Part shown: one piece after another, positions 1 through 5,514 of the stretch
Layout of the letters: each line of letters begins with the position of its first letter
Position numbering within the stretch: position 1 is the first letter of the stretch
DNA from: Myxococcales bacterium
Lineage (GTDB): Bacteria; Myxococcota_A; Polyangia; Fen-1088
DNA: 5,514 nt
Reading direction: 5' to 3'
Assembly (NCBI GenBank): GCA_003170035.1
Contig: PMZX01000123.1
Coordinates: forward strand, 227 to 5,740
Position numbers and translations under genes: made by a program
The notes under the pieces: generated by a model
The model's input: the letters and a program-made list of their open reading frames with translations, nothing else
Told to the model about the DNA's origin: nothing
The model's database searches: none

Positions 1-362
1 CGCGCCTCCAAGCGCCGCGCATCGGGAAGTTGCACCCATACCTCGTCGGCCCCTGCCACCACGTGGTTGTTGGTCAGGATGATGCCGGCTTTGTTGACGA
101 TGAAGCCGGATCCCAAACCCATCTGCGTCTCGCGCCGGCTGGGGGCATCACCCATGCCGAAACGTTCGCGGAAGTACTGCGTGAAGGGATCTTCACGCAT
201 GACCCGGGGAATGACCTTCATGCTCTGGATGGTCACCACCGAGCCCTTCACGCGCTCGACCAGGGGGGCCACCGAAACGCCCATGTCGGCAGGCGTGGGC
301 ACCGCGGCTTGGGCTGATGTCAGAGCGATTGCGAGAGTGAATGAAAGGGACGCCAGTGTCAT
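1..362 (-). CDS. degP: DegP/HtrA-type periplasmic serine protease, N-terminal part (cut by window edge)
   Basis: This is the first 120 codons of a trypsin-like HtrA/DegP/DegQ protease, the ATP-independent envelope protease/chaperone that degrades or refolds misfolded exported proteins. From the ATG at 362, residues 1-19 form a hydrophobic segment ending in a signal-peptidase-like SAQA site. The mature N-terminus carries the family's 'DPFTQYFRERFG' segment (about residues 58-69). It is followed by GLGSGFIV (82-89) and LTNNHVV (96-102), where H100 is the catalytic-triad His. The Asp, the Ser and any PDZ domains lie beyond the left edge. The frame stays open upstream of the ATG almost to the infA stop. 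The bases just before the ATG would encode a basic RFRRCK stretch, while the ATG-started signal peptide has no Lys or Arg, so the true start could lie upstream (GTG at 461 or 473). The Shine-Dalgarno before the ATG is weak. The family is clear; DegP versus DegQ versus MucD cannot be decided from this fragment. Confidence 0.9.
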   Translation of the reverse strand, partial: MTLASLSFTLAIALTSAQAAVPTPADMGVSVAPLVERVKGSVVTIQSMKVIPRVMREDPFTQYFRERFGMGDAPSRRETQMGLGSGFIVNKAGIILTNNHVVAGADEVWVQLPDARRLEA

Positions 363-420
363 GGCGCCTATCTTACAACGCCGAAAGCGGCTCGCCCGCC
401 CTACCCTGCTGGGAATGCCG

Positions 421-451
421 GGACCGGATCCGGGACCGGGACCGGATCCGG
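421..451. repeat. Tandem palindromic repeat, two copies of GGACCGGATCCGG
   Basis: The 13-mer GGACCGGATCCGG occurs at 421-433 and again at 439-451. Each copy contains the perfect palindrome CCGGATCCGG (424-433 and 442-451), so the two can pair into a 10-bp GC-rich stem with an 8-base loop. The element lies in the 140-base spacer between infA and the degP-type gene, both on the minus strand, about 50 bases past the infA stop. No T-run follows on the minus strand, so it is not a standard intrinsic terminator. It might attenuate read-through or protect the infA 3' end. If the protease starts upstream, the element would instead encode a Gly/Ser/Pro-rich stretch. Nothing else recognisable is in this spacer. 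Confidence 0.75.
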
Positions 452-502
452 ACTCGGCCACGGCTACGACCACGTCATCCGACGACTGTCGCTGGATTGC
501 GG

Positions 503-718
503 TTAGCCGCGATACACGACGATGCCGCGGGTCGGATCGTACGGGGTCAGCGCCACGGTGACCTTGTCGCCGAGCACGATGCGGATGCGGTGCTTGCGCA
601 GCTTGCCGCCAAGGTGCGCGAGAACCTGGTGGCCATTCTCCAGCTCGATCTTGAAATTGCCCGCGGGCAAGACCTCGATCACGCGGCCCTGGAATTCTAT
701 GTGCTCTTCTCGACCCAT
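503..718 (-). CDS. infA: Translation initiation factor IF-1
   Basis: IF-1 is a small cytoplasmic OB-fold (S1-like) protein that sits in the ribosomal A site of the 30S subunit and works with IF-2 and IF-3 during initiation. The 71-residue product has the usual family length (about 72) and its standard blocks: [12 protein letters not shown] (7-18), [12 protein letters not shown] (24-35), the basic [11 protein letters not shown] segment (37-47), GDKVTV (50-55) and LTPYDPTRG (57-65). It ends in VYRG without the extra basic residues seen in E. coli. The ATG at 718 is chosen because it matches the family N-terminus. A TTG at 760 would add 14 unrelated residues and overlaps a likely -35 box. No Shine-Dalgarno precedes 718. 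The gene stands alone between a protease and a cardiolipin synthase rather than next to secY/rpmJ, so it may be a second infA copy, which this window cannot show. Confidence 0.93.
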   Translation of the reverse strand: MGREEHIEFQGRVIEVLPAGNFKIELENGHQVLAHLGGKLRKHRIRIVLGDKVTVALTPYDPTRGIVVYRG

Positions 719-731
719 CGTGGCGACAAGG

Positions 732-760
732 AAGTTACTCGCTAGTCTCCCTCGGGTCAA
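732..760 (-). promoter_or_regulatory. Probable sigma-70-type promoter of infA
   Basis: Read on the minus strand, TTGACC (760-755, five of six matches to the -35 consensus) is followed after exactly 17 bases by TAACTT (737-732, three of six matches to the -10 consensus). A transcript would start near 724-726, only a few bases before the infA ATG at 718. That would leave an almost leaderless mRNA and would fit the missing Shine-Dalgarno. It is a pattern match only. Confidence 0.35.
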
Positions 761-763
761 ATC

Positions 764-1999
764 ATGAAAAAGGTTGAGGTTCGGTTAGACTGCTTCGCAG
801 TTGCCGTGGCATCGCCTCCCCTGCCCCACTCTCCGCTCGCCCCGCTCGCGGCCGCACCTAGCGAGGCTTTGGCGTACGTCGAAGACCTGGGCGATATGAC
901 GGCGGGGAATGCCCTGCGCCTCCTGCGTAATGGGGCGCAGGCGTTTCCCACCTGGCTGGATGCGATCGACGCGTCCTCCAAGCGAATTTCGATGGAGATG
1001 TACATCTTCGACGAGGACCGGATCGGCCGGCGCTTCGCGGATGCCTTGTGTTGCGCAGCTCGGCGCGGCGTCTCGGTGCGCCTGCTCTACGACTTCATCG
1101 GGTGCCGTCACGCCTCGCCTGAATTCTTCGCCAACATGCGACGGGCCGGCGTCTTCACCTTCCCCTACCACCCCTATCGGGTGTGGCGCCCGCGCTTCTG
1201 GACCCTCATCCGACGCAACCACCGCAAGACCCTGGTCTGTGACGGCCAGGTGGCTTTCGTGGGTGGGATCAACATCGCCGACGCATGGCTGCCCGCCACT
1301 GACGATGGCGGTGGCTGGAATGACGTCGCGGTCGAGGTGCGAGGCCCAGCGGTCCAGGCCATCGAGCAGACCTTCCTGCGCACGTGGAACTGGCGGGCCA
1401 AACGACGCTTCCGATTCAAGCGCAGCCACGTGCACCGCCCCGCTCCCGCTGGTGACGTCGCCCTGACCGTGATCGCCAACGGCGAACTCGTCGATCGTTT
1501 CTCCATCCGGCGGGCTGCCCTGCACGCCATCCGGGCCAGCCGCGAACGCGCCTATCTGGTCAGCCCCTACTTCATGCCTGACGTCGGATTCATCAACGGG
1601 CTGGCGCGCGCCGTGGCCCGCGGCGTGGACGTGCGCGTGCTCGTGCCGGTCGCCAGCGACAACCTGCTGGCGGATCTGGCCTCACGAGCTAGCTTTGCGC
1701 GCCTGCTCAAGGCAGGCATCCGGCTCTTCCAGCATAACCCGGTGGCTCACAGCAAGGCCCTCTTGGTGGACCGCGAGTTCGTATCCATCGGCAGCTACAA
1801 CTTCGATCACCGGTCCCTGGTCTACAACCTGGAATTGGTGGTGAACGCGCTCGATCGCACGTGCAACGAGGCGCTGGCGTCCGCGTTGGAAGAAGACATG
1901 GCGGCCGGGACCGAGATCCGGTCGGAAGACTTTAGCCGGCGTCCCTTGCTTGAGCGCATCCTGGAGCGGCTGGCGTATGGCCTACGCCACTGGCTCTAG
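764..1999 (+). CDS. cls: Cardiolipin synthase, ClsB-like (phospholipase D superfamily)
   Basis: This is a membrane-associated enzyme of the PLD superfamily that most likely joins phosphatidyl groups to make cardiolipin. Two HxKxxxxD catalytic motifs are intact: H153/K155/D160 followed by GGINIAD, and H329/K331/D336 followed by [11 protein letters not shown]. Each lies in one half of the duplicated fold. The segment [21 protein letters not shown] (split over 48-68) is the usual beginning of ClsB-type proteins. There are no N-terminal transmembrane helices of the ClsA kind. The ATG at 764 gives 411 residues; the ATG at 896 gives 367 and matches the ClsB N-terminus better. The Pro/Ala-rich first 44 residues have no clear domain, and neither start has a good Shine-Dalgarno. 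The gene diverges from infA and converges with xthA, sharing its stop region. Family confidence is high; the substrate (phosphatidylglycerol or phosphatidylethanolamine donor) is inferred. Confidence 0.9.
   Translation: MKKVEVRLDCFAVAVASPPLPHSPLAPLAAAPSEALAYVEDLGDMTAGNALRLLRNGAQAFPTWLDAIDASSKRISMEMYIFDEDRIGRRFADALCCAARRGVSVRLLYDFIGCRHASPEFFANMRRAGVFTFPYHPYRVWRPRFWTLIRRNHRKTLVCDGQVAFVGGINIADAWLPATDDGGGWNDVAVEVRGPAVQAIEQTFLRTWNWRAKRRFRFKRSHVHRPAPAGDVALTVIANGELVDRFSIRRAALHAIRASRERAYLVSPYFMPDVGFINGLARAVARGVDVRVLVPVASDNLLADLASRASFARLLKAGIRLFQHNPVAHSKALLVDREFVSIGSYNFDHRSLVYNLELVVNALDRTCNEALASALEEDMAAGTEIRSEDFSRRPLLERILERLAYGLRHWL
1996..1999. other. Shared CTAG: overlapping stop codons of two convergent genes
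   Basis: The palindrome CTAG supplies TAG on the plus strand (1997-1999, end of the cardiolipin synthase) and TAG on the minus strand (1998-1996, end of xthA). The two reading frames therefore overlap tail to tail by four bases and leave no room for a terminator between them. Each transcript must end inside the other gene, or antisense overlap must occur. Confidence 0.95.
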
Positions 2000-2766
2000 T
2001 CAGCGAATTCCGCGATGACTGGCGCGTGATCCGACGGCGCCTGTCCCTTGCGCGCGTCGCGATCGATGGCCACCGACCGGCAGCGTGCCGCCATCCGTTC
2101 TGTGCACAGGATGTGGTCGATGCGCAGGCCCCGGTTCTTGGGGAAACTGAGCTGGCGGTAGTCCCACCAGGTGTACCGGCCTGGATCGGGATTGAGCCGG
2201 CGGAACACGTCCACCAGGCCCCAGCGACGTACCTCGGCCAGGGCGGCCCGCTCGTCGGGGTGGCACATGACCTGGTCGCGCCAGGCTTCGGGGTCGTGAA
2301 CGTCGCGATCCTCGGGCGCTACATTGAAATCGCCGCAAAGAACCAGCGGCTGGCCGGCATCGGCGTGCGCGAACAGCCAGGCTCGCAAGCGCTGCAGCCA
2401 CGCCAGCTTGTACGCGAACTTGTCGGTACCCACCGCCTGCCCATTAGGCACGTAGAGACTGCCCACACGAACCCCACCCACGCGCACCACGAGGAAGCGA
2501 GCCTGCGCATCCTCGACCCCATCGCCCAAGCCGCGCACGATGTCGTCAAGCGGCAGGCGCGCCAGCACGGCCACGCCGTGGTAGGTCTTCTGGCCATACG
2601 CGGCCACGCGATAACCCAGCGACTCCAGTTCCAGCGCAGGAAAGAGGTCGTCCTCGACCTTGGTTTCCTGCAGACAAAGCACGTCGGGCGTCTGTGCAAC
2701 CAGCCACTCGCGCAGGCGTTCCATGCGCGCGCGAATGGAGTTGACGTTCCAAGTTGCGATCTTCAT
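1996..2766 (-). CDS. xthA: Exodeoxyribonuclease III / class II AP endonuclease
   Basis: XthA cuts DNA 5' to abasic sites and removes 3' blocking groups and nucleotides in base-excision repair; it is cytoplasmic and Mg-dependent. The 256-residue product matches the usual length of about 250-270 and carries the whole exonuclease-endonuclease-phosphatase active site. The visible elements are N7 in TWNVNS, E34 in LQETK, Y105 in YVPNG, D146 and N148 in GDFNVAP, D217-H218 in RIDHIL, and the terminal S245-D246-H247 (SDHAPV). The ATG at 2766 gives the canonical MKIATWN start; a longer open frame to 2826 would add 20 unrelated residues running into the neighbour. A weak AGG lies about 7 bases before the ATG. 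The gene diverges from rpiB-pgi across 33 bases and converges with the cardiolipin synthase. No active-site residue is missing, so full activity is expected. Confidence 0.97.
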   Translation of the reverse strand: MKIATWNVNSIRARMERLREWLVAQTPDVLCLQETKVEDDLFPALELESLGYRVAAYGQKTYHGVAVLARLPLDDIVRGLGDGVEDAQARFLVVRVGGVRVGSLYVPNGQAVGTDKFAYKLAWLQRLRAWLFAHADAGQPLVLCGDFNVAPEDRDVHDPEAWRDQVMCHPDERAALAEVRRWGLVDVFRRLNPDPGRYTWWDYRQLSFPKNRGLRIDHILCTERMAARCRSVAIDRDARKGQAPSDHAPVIAEFAD

Positions 2767-2780
2767 GCTGGGCCTAGAAT
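2754..2780 (+). promoter_or_regulatory. Possible promoter of rpiB-pgi
   Basis: TAGAAT (2775-2780) matches the -10 consensus at five of six bases and lies 19 bases before the GTG start. The best -35 candidate is TTGCGA (2754-2759), but the spacer is only 15 bases. A TTGACG at 2741-2746 is too far away for this -10. The -10 is reasonable and the -35 doubtful. The -10 overlaps the one proposed for the divergent xthA. Confidence 0.35.
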
Positions 2781-2804
2781 AGGAATAGAAGAAAGCGCCG
2801 TGAA
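2776..2804 (-). promoter_or_regulatory. Possible promoter of xthA
   Basis: On the minus strand TTCACG (2804-2799, four of six) is followed after 17 bases by TATTCT (2781-2776, four of six). Transcription would begin close to 2769, almost at the xthA ATG (2766). The -35 box covers the GTG start codon of the divergent rpiB-pgi gene, so the two promoters would interfere with each other. This is a pattern match only. Confidence 0.3.
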
Positions 2805-4878
2805 GATCTACACAGGATGCGATCATGCAGGATTCGCCCTGCGCAACAAGCTACTCGATCGGATGCGCAGCCAGGGCCACGAGGTGGTGGATTTCGGCAC
2901 CAACTCGGAAGCCGCGTGTGACTACCCCGAATTTGCGGCCCTGGTGGCCAACGCAGTACGCACCGATGTCGGCTCGGTGGGGGTGCTGGTTTGTGCCACG
3001 GGGCATGGCACAGCCATTGCGGCGGGAAAGGTGCGCGGTATCCGGGCCTTTGCCCCCAGCAGCGTCGAGGCCGCGCGGCTCTCGCGCTTCGACAACAACA
3101 CCAATGTCCTGTGTCTGGGCAGCCGCATCCTGGCTGAAAGCGATGCCTTCGAGATCGTCGACACCTGGCTGTCCACCGGCTTTGCGGGCGGCCGCCACGG
3201 CCGTCGCATCGCCAAAATCGCGGCCATGGAGACCGCGGCGGCCCTCAACCTCTTGGTCGAGGGCGAGCACTTGCGTCTGGCGGCCAAGAATATTCCGGCC
3301 AGCATCTGGGCAAGGGACGCCGCCGCATTTGCCCCTGCCGGGAGCGCGCCCGAAGGCATCAGCCACAACCTCGGATGGCTCGACGCCCCCTTCAAGATGG
3401 AGCCGGAGCTGGCTGGCATCGCGGCCTTTGCGGCCGAGGTGCGCAAGGCTGGGTTCCGGCGTGCCGTGCTTCTGGGCATGGGGGGCAGCGCCCTGCCGGC
3501 CGAAGTGTTGGCGCGAATCTTTGGACCCGTCGCGGGCTGGCTCAACGTGTTTGTTCTCGACAGCACCGATCCAGCGGCGGTGGCGGCGGTCGAGAACTCG
3601 ATCGATATCGAGCGCACTCTGTTCGTGGTCGCCTCCAAGTCCGGCAGCACCCCCGAGGTGTTCGCGCTCGAGCGCTACTTCTGGGCCAAGGTGCTGCAGC
3701 GTTGCGGCGGCGATACCAACCGGGCCGGCGGACACTTCGCAGCCATCACCGATGCCGGCACCGAGCTCGAAAAACGTGCCTCATCCAACCACTACCGTCG
3801 CGTGTTCGGCAACCCACCCGATATCAGCAGCCGCTTCTCCGCGCTTGCCAGCTTTGGTCTGGTCCCGGCAGCGCTGATGGGCGTGGACGTCGGCCGCCTG
3901 GTGGCGCGCGGTAAGGGCATGGCCTCCGCCTGCCGGGAACCGGCGCCGACGCAGAACCCGGGCGTGGGGCTGGGGACTCTCATGGCAGCGCTGGCCGCCA
4001 TTGGCCGCGACAAGCTGACCCTGTTTCTATCCCCAGAGCTCGCACCACTGGGTGCATGGATCGAACAGCTCGTCGCCGGCGTGACGGGTAAGCAGGGACG
4101 CGGCATCGTTCCGGTGGAGGGCGAACCGCCCTTCGCGCCGTCGGGCTACCGTTCGGATCGCTTCTTTGTCGTGATGAGGCTGCGCGGCGGATCGCCGGCA
4201 GTGCAGGCTGAACAACTAGAGGCCATCATCACGGCCGGGCATCCGGTCTACGAGATCGAACTGGGTGACAAGTACGACCTCGGCGCCGAGTTCTTTCGCT
4301 GGGAGTTCGCCGCGGTCGTGGCGGCCAGCCTTCTCGAAGTCAACCCCTTTGACGAATTCGAGGTCGTCGAGGCCAGGCTAGCCACCACCCGCTTGCTCGA
4401 CGGCTATCGGCAGACGGGCAAGCTTGCCAGCCCATCGGGCATGGTGGATCCGGCCGACGCAGCCATCGTGAAGCACCTGGCAGGGGCCAGGCCCGGTGAC
4501 TATCTCGCGATCTGCGCCTACTTCCAGCCTACGCCCGAGCGCGAGCAGTTGCTGAGCGCCATCCGCGCGCTTTGCGGGGATCGGCTTCGCCTGGCGACCA
4601 CGGTGGGCTACGGGCCGCGCTGTCTCCACGTCGCCGGACAACTGCACAAGGGCGGCGCGGGCACCGGCATCTTCCTGCAACTTCACGCCTCGGTCACAGC
4701 CGACTTGCCGATTCCCGGAGAGCCGTTCAGCTTCGGTGTGCTGCGCGACGCCGAAGGGCTGGGCGATCTGGAGGTGTTGCAGGCGCATGGCCGCCGTGTA
4801 CTGCGGGTCGATTGCGGCCCTGATCCCGACGCCGGGCTGGCCAAGCTGCTGGAGAACCTCAGAGCCCTCGGCGGGTAG
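2800..4878 (+). CDS. rpiB-pgi: RpiB–PGI fusion: ribose-5-phosphate isomerase B joined to glucose-6-phosphate isomerase
   Basis: A single uninterrupted 692-residue frame holds two sugar-phosphate isomerases. Residues 1-144 are RpiB (ribulose-5-P/ribose-5-P interconversion): CDHAG (7-11), DYP (41-43), the catalytic-Cys loop CATGHG (65-70), NTNVLCLGSR (100-109), and phosphate-binding R132 and R136 in GGRHGRRI. D98 sits where E. coli RpiB has ring-opening H99. After almost no linker, residues ~150-692 match the PGI half of bifunctional transaldolase/PGI proteins (G6P/F6P interconversion): IWARDA, LGWLD, GMGGS (226-230), SKSGST (279-284), RVFGNPPDISSRFS with R345, EFFRWEF, NPFDEF, GQLHKGG (613-619, K617) and a C-terminal LQAHGRRVLRVD. 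In the 'AESTGK' motif the expected catalytic Glu is G427 (AGVTGK). The GTG at 2800 gives the exact RpiB N-terminus and has a purine-rich GAAGAAAG about 5 bases upstream. The frame is also open farther upstream, but only antisense to xthA. tatD follows by 13 bases. The domains are certain; activity of either is inferred. Confidence 0.93.
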   Translation: MKIYTGCDHAGFALRNKLLDRMRSQGHEVVDFGTNSEAACDYPEFAALVANAVRTDVGSVGVLVCATGHGTAIAAGKVRGIRAFAPSSVEAARLSRFDNNTNVLCLGSRILAESDAFEIVDTWLSTGFAGGRHGRRIAKIAAMETAAALNLLVEGEHLRLAAKNIPASIWARDAAAFAPAGSAPEGISHNLGWLDAPFKMEPELAGIAAFAAEVRKAGFRRAVLLGMGGSALPAEVLARIFGPVAGWLNVFVLDSTDPAAVAAVENSIDIERTLFVVASKSGSTPEVFALERYFWAKVLQRCGGDTNRAGGHFAAITDAGTELEKRASSNHYRRVFGNPPDISSRFSALASFGLVPAALMGVDVGRLVARGKGMASACREPAPTQNPGVGLGTLMAALAAIGRDKLTLFLSPELAPLGAWIEQLVAGVTGKQGRGIVPVEGEPPFAPSGYRSDRFFVVMRLRGGSPAVQAEQLEAIITAGHPVYEIELGDKYDLGAEFFRWEFAAVVAASLLEVNPFDEFEVVEARLATTRLLDGYRQTGKLASPSGMVDPADAAIVKHLAGARPGDYLAICAYFQPTPEREQLLSAIRALCGDRLRLATTVGYGPRCLHVAGQLHKGGAGTGIFLQLHASVTADLPIPGEPFSFGVLRDAEGLGDLEVLQAHGRRVLRVDCGPDPDAGLAKLLENLRALGG

Positions 4879-4891
4879 CGCCGCCCCGGCC

Positions 4892-5514
4892 ATGGTTCCC
4901 ATCATAGACTCACACTGCCACCTGGATTTCGAGGACTTCGCCCAGGATCTGCCCGCGGTGTTGGAGCGTGCTCGCCAGGCCGGCATCGTGGCCATGATTT
5001 GCGTCGGTTCAGGCTCGGATCTGGCCACGGCACAGCGAGCCGCCGACCTGGCCGCCCGCGAGCCTGACGTGTTCGCGGCGGTTGGAATCCATCCCCACGA
5101 TGCGGCCAAGATGAAGGACGACTGGTGGCCCGTACTTGACAAACTGGCCCGCAGCCCGCGCGTGGTGGGCGTGGGCGAAACCGGGCTCGACTACTTCTAC
5201 GACCATTCCCCGCGCGAGACGCAGGCCGAGGCTTTCCGGAAGTTCCTCGCGCTCAGCCGATCGGCTCGCCGGCCCTTCATCTGCCACGTGCGCGATGCCC
5301 ACAAAGATGCGCTCGCCATCCTGCGCGCAGAGCCGCTCGGCGAAAGAGGCGGTGTGGTGCATTGCTTTTCGGGCAACCTGGACCACGCACGCGGCTACCT
5401 CGATCTGGGCCTGGACCTGTCGTTCTCGGGAGTCCTGACTTTCAAGAACGCGGACGAGATCCGCCGCGTGGCTGCCTTCGCGCCCCTGCGCTCGATCTTG
5501 GTGGAGACCGACGC
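4892..5514 (+). CDS. tatD: TatD family metal-dependent hydrolase/DNase, N-terminal part (cut by window edge)
   Basis: TatD proteins are cytoplasmic TIM-barrel metalloenzymes of the amidohydrolase type with 3'-5' exonuclease/DNase activity, linked to DNA repair and nucleic-acid turnover. The first 207 residues of the expected ~255-265 are present. All metal ligands are visible: H8 and H10 in DSHCH, E96 in GETGLDY, H132 in CHVRDA, H157 in VVHCFSG, and D207 in the VETDA motif at the very end of the window. GIHPHD (65-70) is also typical. The ATG at 4892 gives the canonical N-terminus MVPIIDSHCHLD; there is no in-frame alternative close upstream and no clear Shine-Dalgarno. It begins 13 bases after the rpiB-pgi stop on the same strand with no terminator between, so co-transcription and possibly translational coupling are likely. 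Assignment among the TatD, YcfH and YjjV paralogues is not possible here. Confidence 0.93.
   Translation, partial: MVPIIDSHCHLDFEDFAQDLPAVLERARQAGIVAMICVGSGSDLATAQRAADLAAREPDVFAAVGIHPHDAAKMKDDWWPVLDKLARSPRVVGVGETGLDYFYDHSPRETQAEAFRKFLALSRSARRPFICHVRDAHKDALAILRAEPLGERGGVVHCFSGNLDHARGYLDLGLDLSFSGVLTFKNADEIRRVAAFAPLRSILVETD

Noticed and set aside
30..745. Plus-strand open frames across the protease and infA region
   Set aside because: The minus strand here encodes DegP/HtrA and IF-1 with intact motifs; the plus-strand frames are Arg/Pro-rich shadows.
789..801. Small hairpin ACTGC-TTC-GCAGT upstream of or inside the 5' end of the cardiolipin synthase gene
   Set aside because: A 5-bp stem with a 3-base loop is easily found by chance, and it has no T-run or conserved neighbour to give it meaning.
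785..1525. A 246-codon minus-strand open frame opposite the cardiolipin synthase
   Set aside because: It mirrors the PLD gene, whose two HKD motifs prove the plus-strand frame. The reverse translation shows no domain.
2026..2799. A 258-codon open frame in the same frame as rpiB-pgi, running antisense across xthA, which would make a 950-residue protein
   Set aside because: It is the reverse-strand shadow of the GC-biased xthA codons. RpiB homology starts exactly at the GTG at 2800, and the upstream translation resembles no domain I recognise.
2851..3735. Long minus-strand open frames opposite rpiB-pgi (also 4378-5142 across its end and tatD)
   Set aside because: They lack recognisable motifs and sit opposite clearly coding sequence; they are typical antisense frames of GC-rich genes.
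4870..4885. Possible GC-rich stem (GGCGG/CCGCC) between rpiB-pgi and tatD as a terminator
   Set aside because: Only five pairs, no T-run, and it overlaps the stop codon; it is more consistent with co-transcription of tatD.

Overview
The window is a compact, GC-rich bacterial chromosome segment that looks like ordinary housekeeping territory. It suggests a Gram-negative, probably proteobacterial or similar, organism. The reasons are a secreted DegP/HtrA-type protease, a ClsB-like cardiolipin synthase, a classic XthA exonuclease III and a TatD nuclease, all with strongly GC-biased codons. I see no mobile elements, CRISPR arrays, tRNA or rRNA genes. The species cannot be named from the sequence alone.

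Layout. On the minus strand, positions 1-362 hold the N-terminal part of a DegP/HtrA-type serine protease that runs off the left edge. Next comes a 140-base spacer with a BamHI-centred palindrome present twice, then infA (718 to 503, minus), a stand-alone IF-1 outside any ribosomal-protein operon. Diverging from infA is a phospholipase D-superfamily cardiolipin synthase (764-1999, plus). It meets xthA (2766 to 1996, minus) tail to tail, and their two TAG stops share one CTAG. xthA in turn diverges, across 33 bases, from a 692-residue gene (GTG at 2800 to 4878, plus). Thirteen bases further on, tatD begins (4892, plus) and runs off the right edge.

The centrepiece is the 2800-4878 gene. It fuses a complete RpiB-type ribose-5-phosphate isomerase (about residues 1-144) to a glucose-6-phosphate isomerase of the kind normally found as the C-terminal half of the bifunctional transaldolase/PGI proteins. 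It would join a pentose-phosphate step to the G6P/F6P step of glycolysis in one chain, with RpiB where transaldolase is expected. Both active sites look altered. The ring-opening His of RpiB is Asp, and the Glu of the PGI 'ESTGK'-type motif is Gly. The protein may therefore be a divergent bifunctional isomerase, or one with a changed or reduced activity.

The other genes fit general roles: envelope protein quality control (DegP), translation initiation (IF-1), membrane lipid synthesis (Cls), and DNA repair or nucleic-acid hydrolysis (XthA, TatD). Only rpiB-pgi and tatD look like an operon. Start-proximal Shine-Dalgarno motifs are weak throughout, so several start codons rest on homology rather than on ribosome binding sites.
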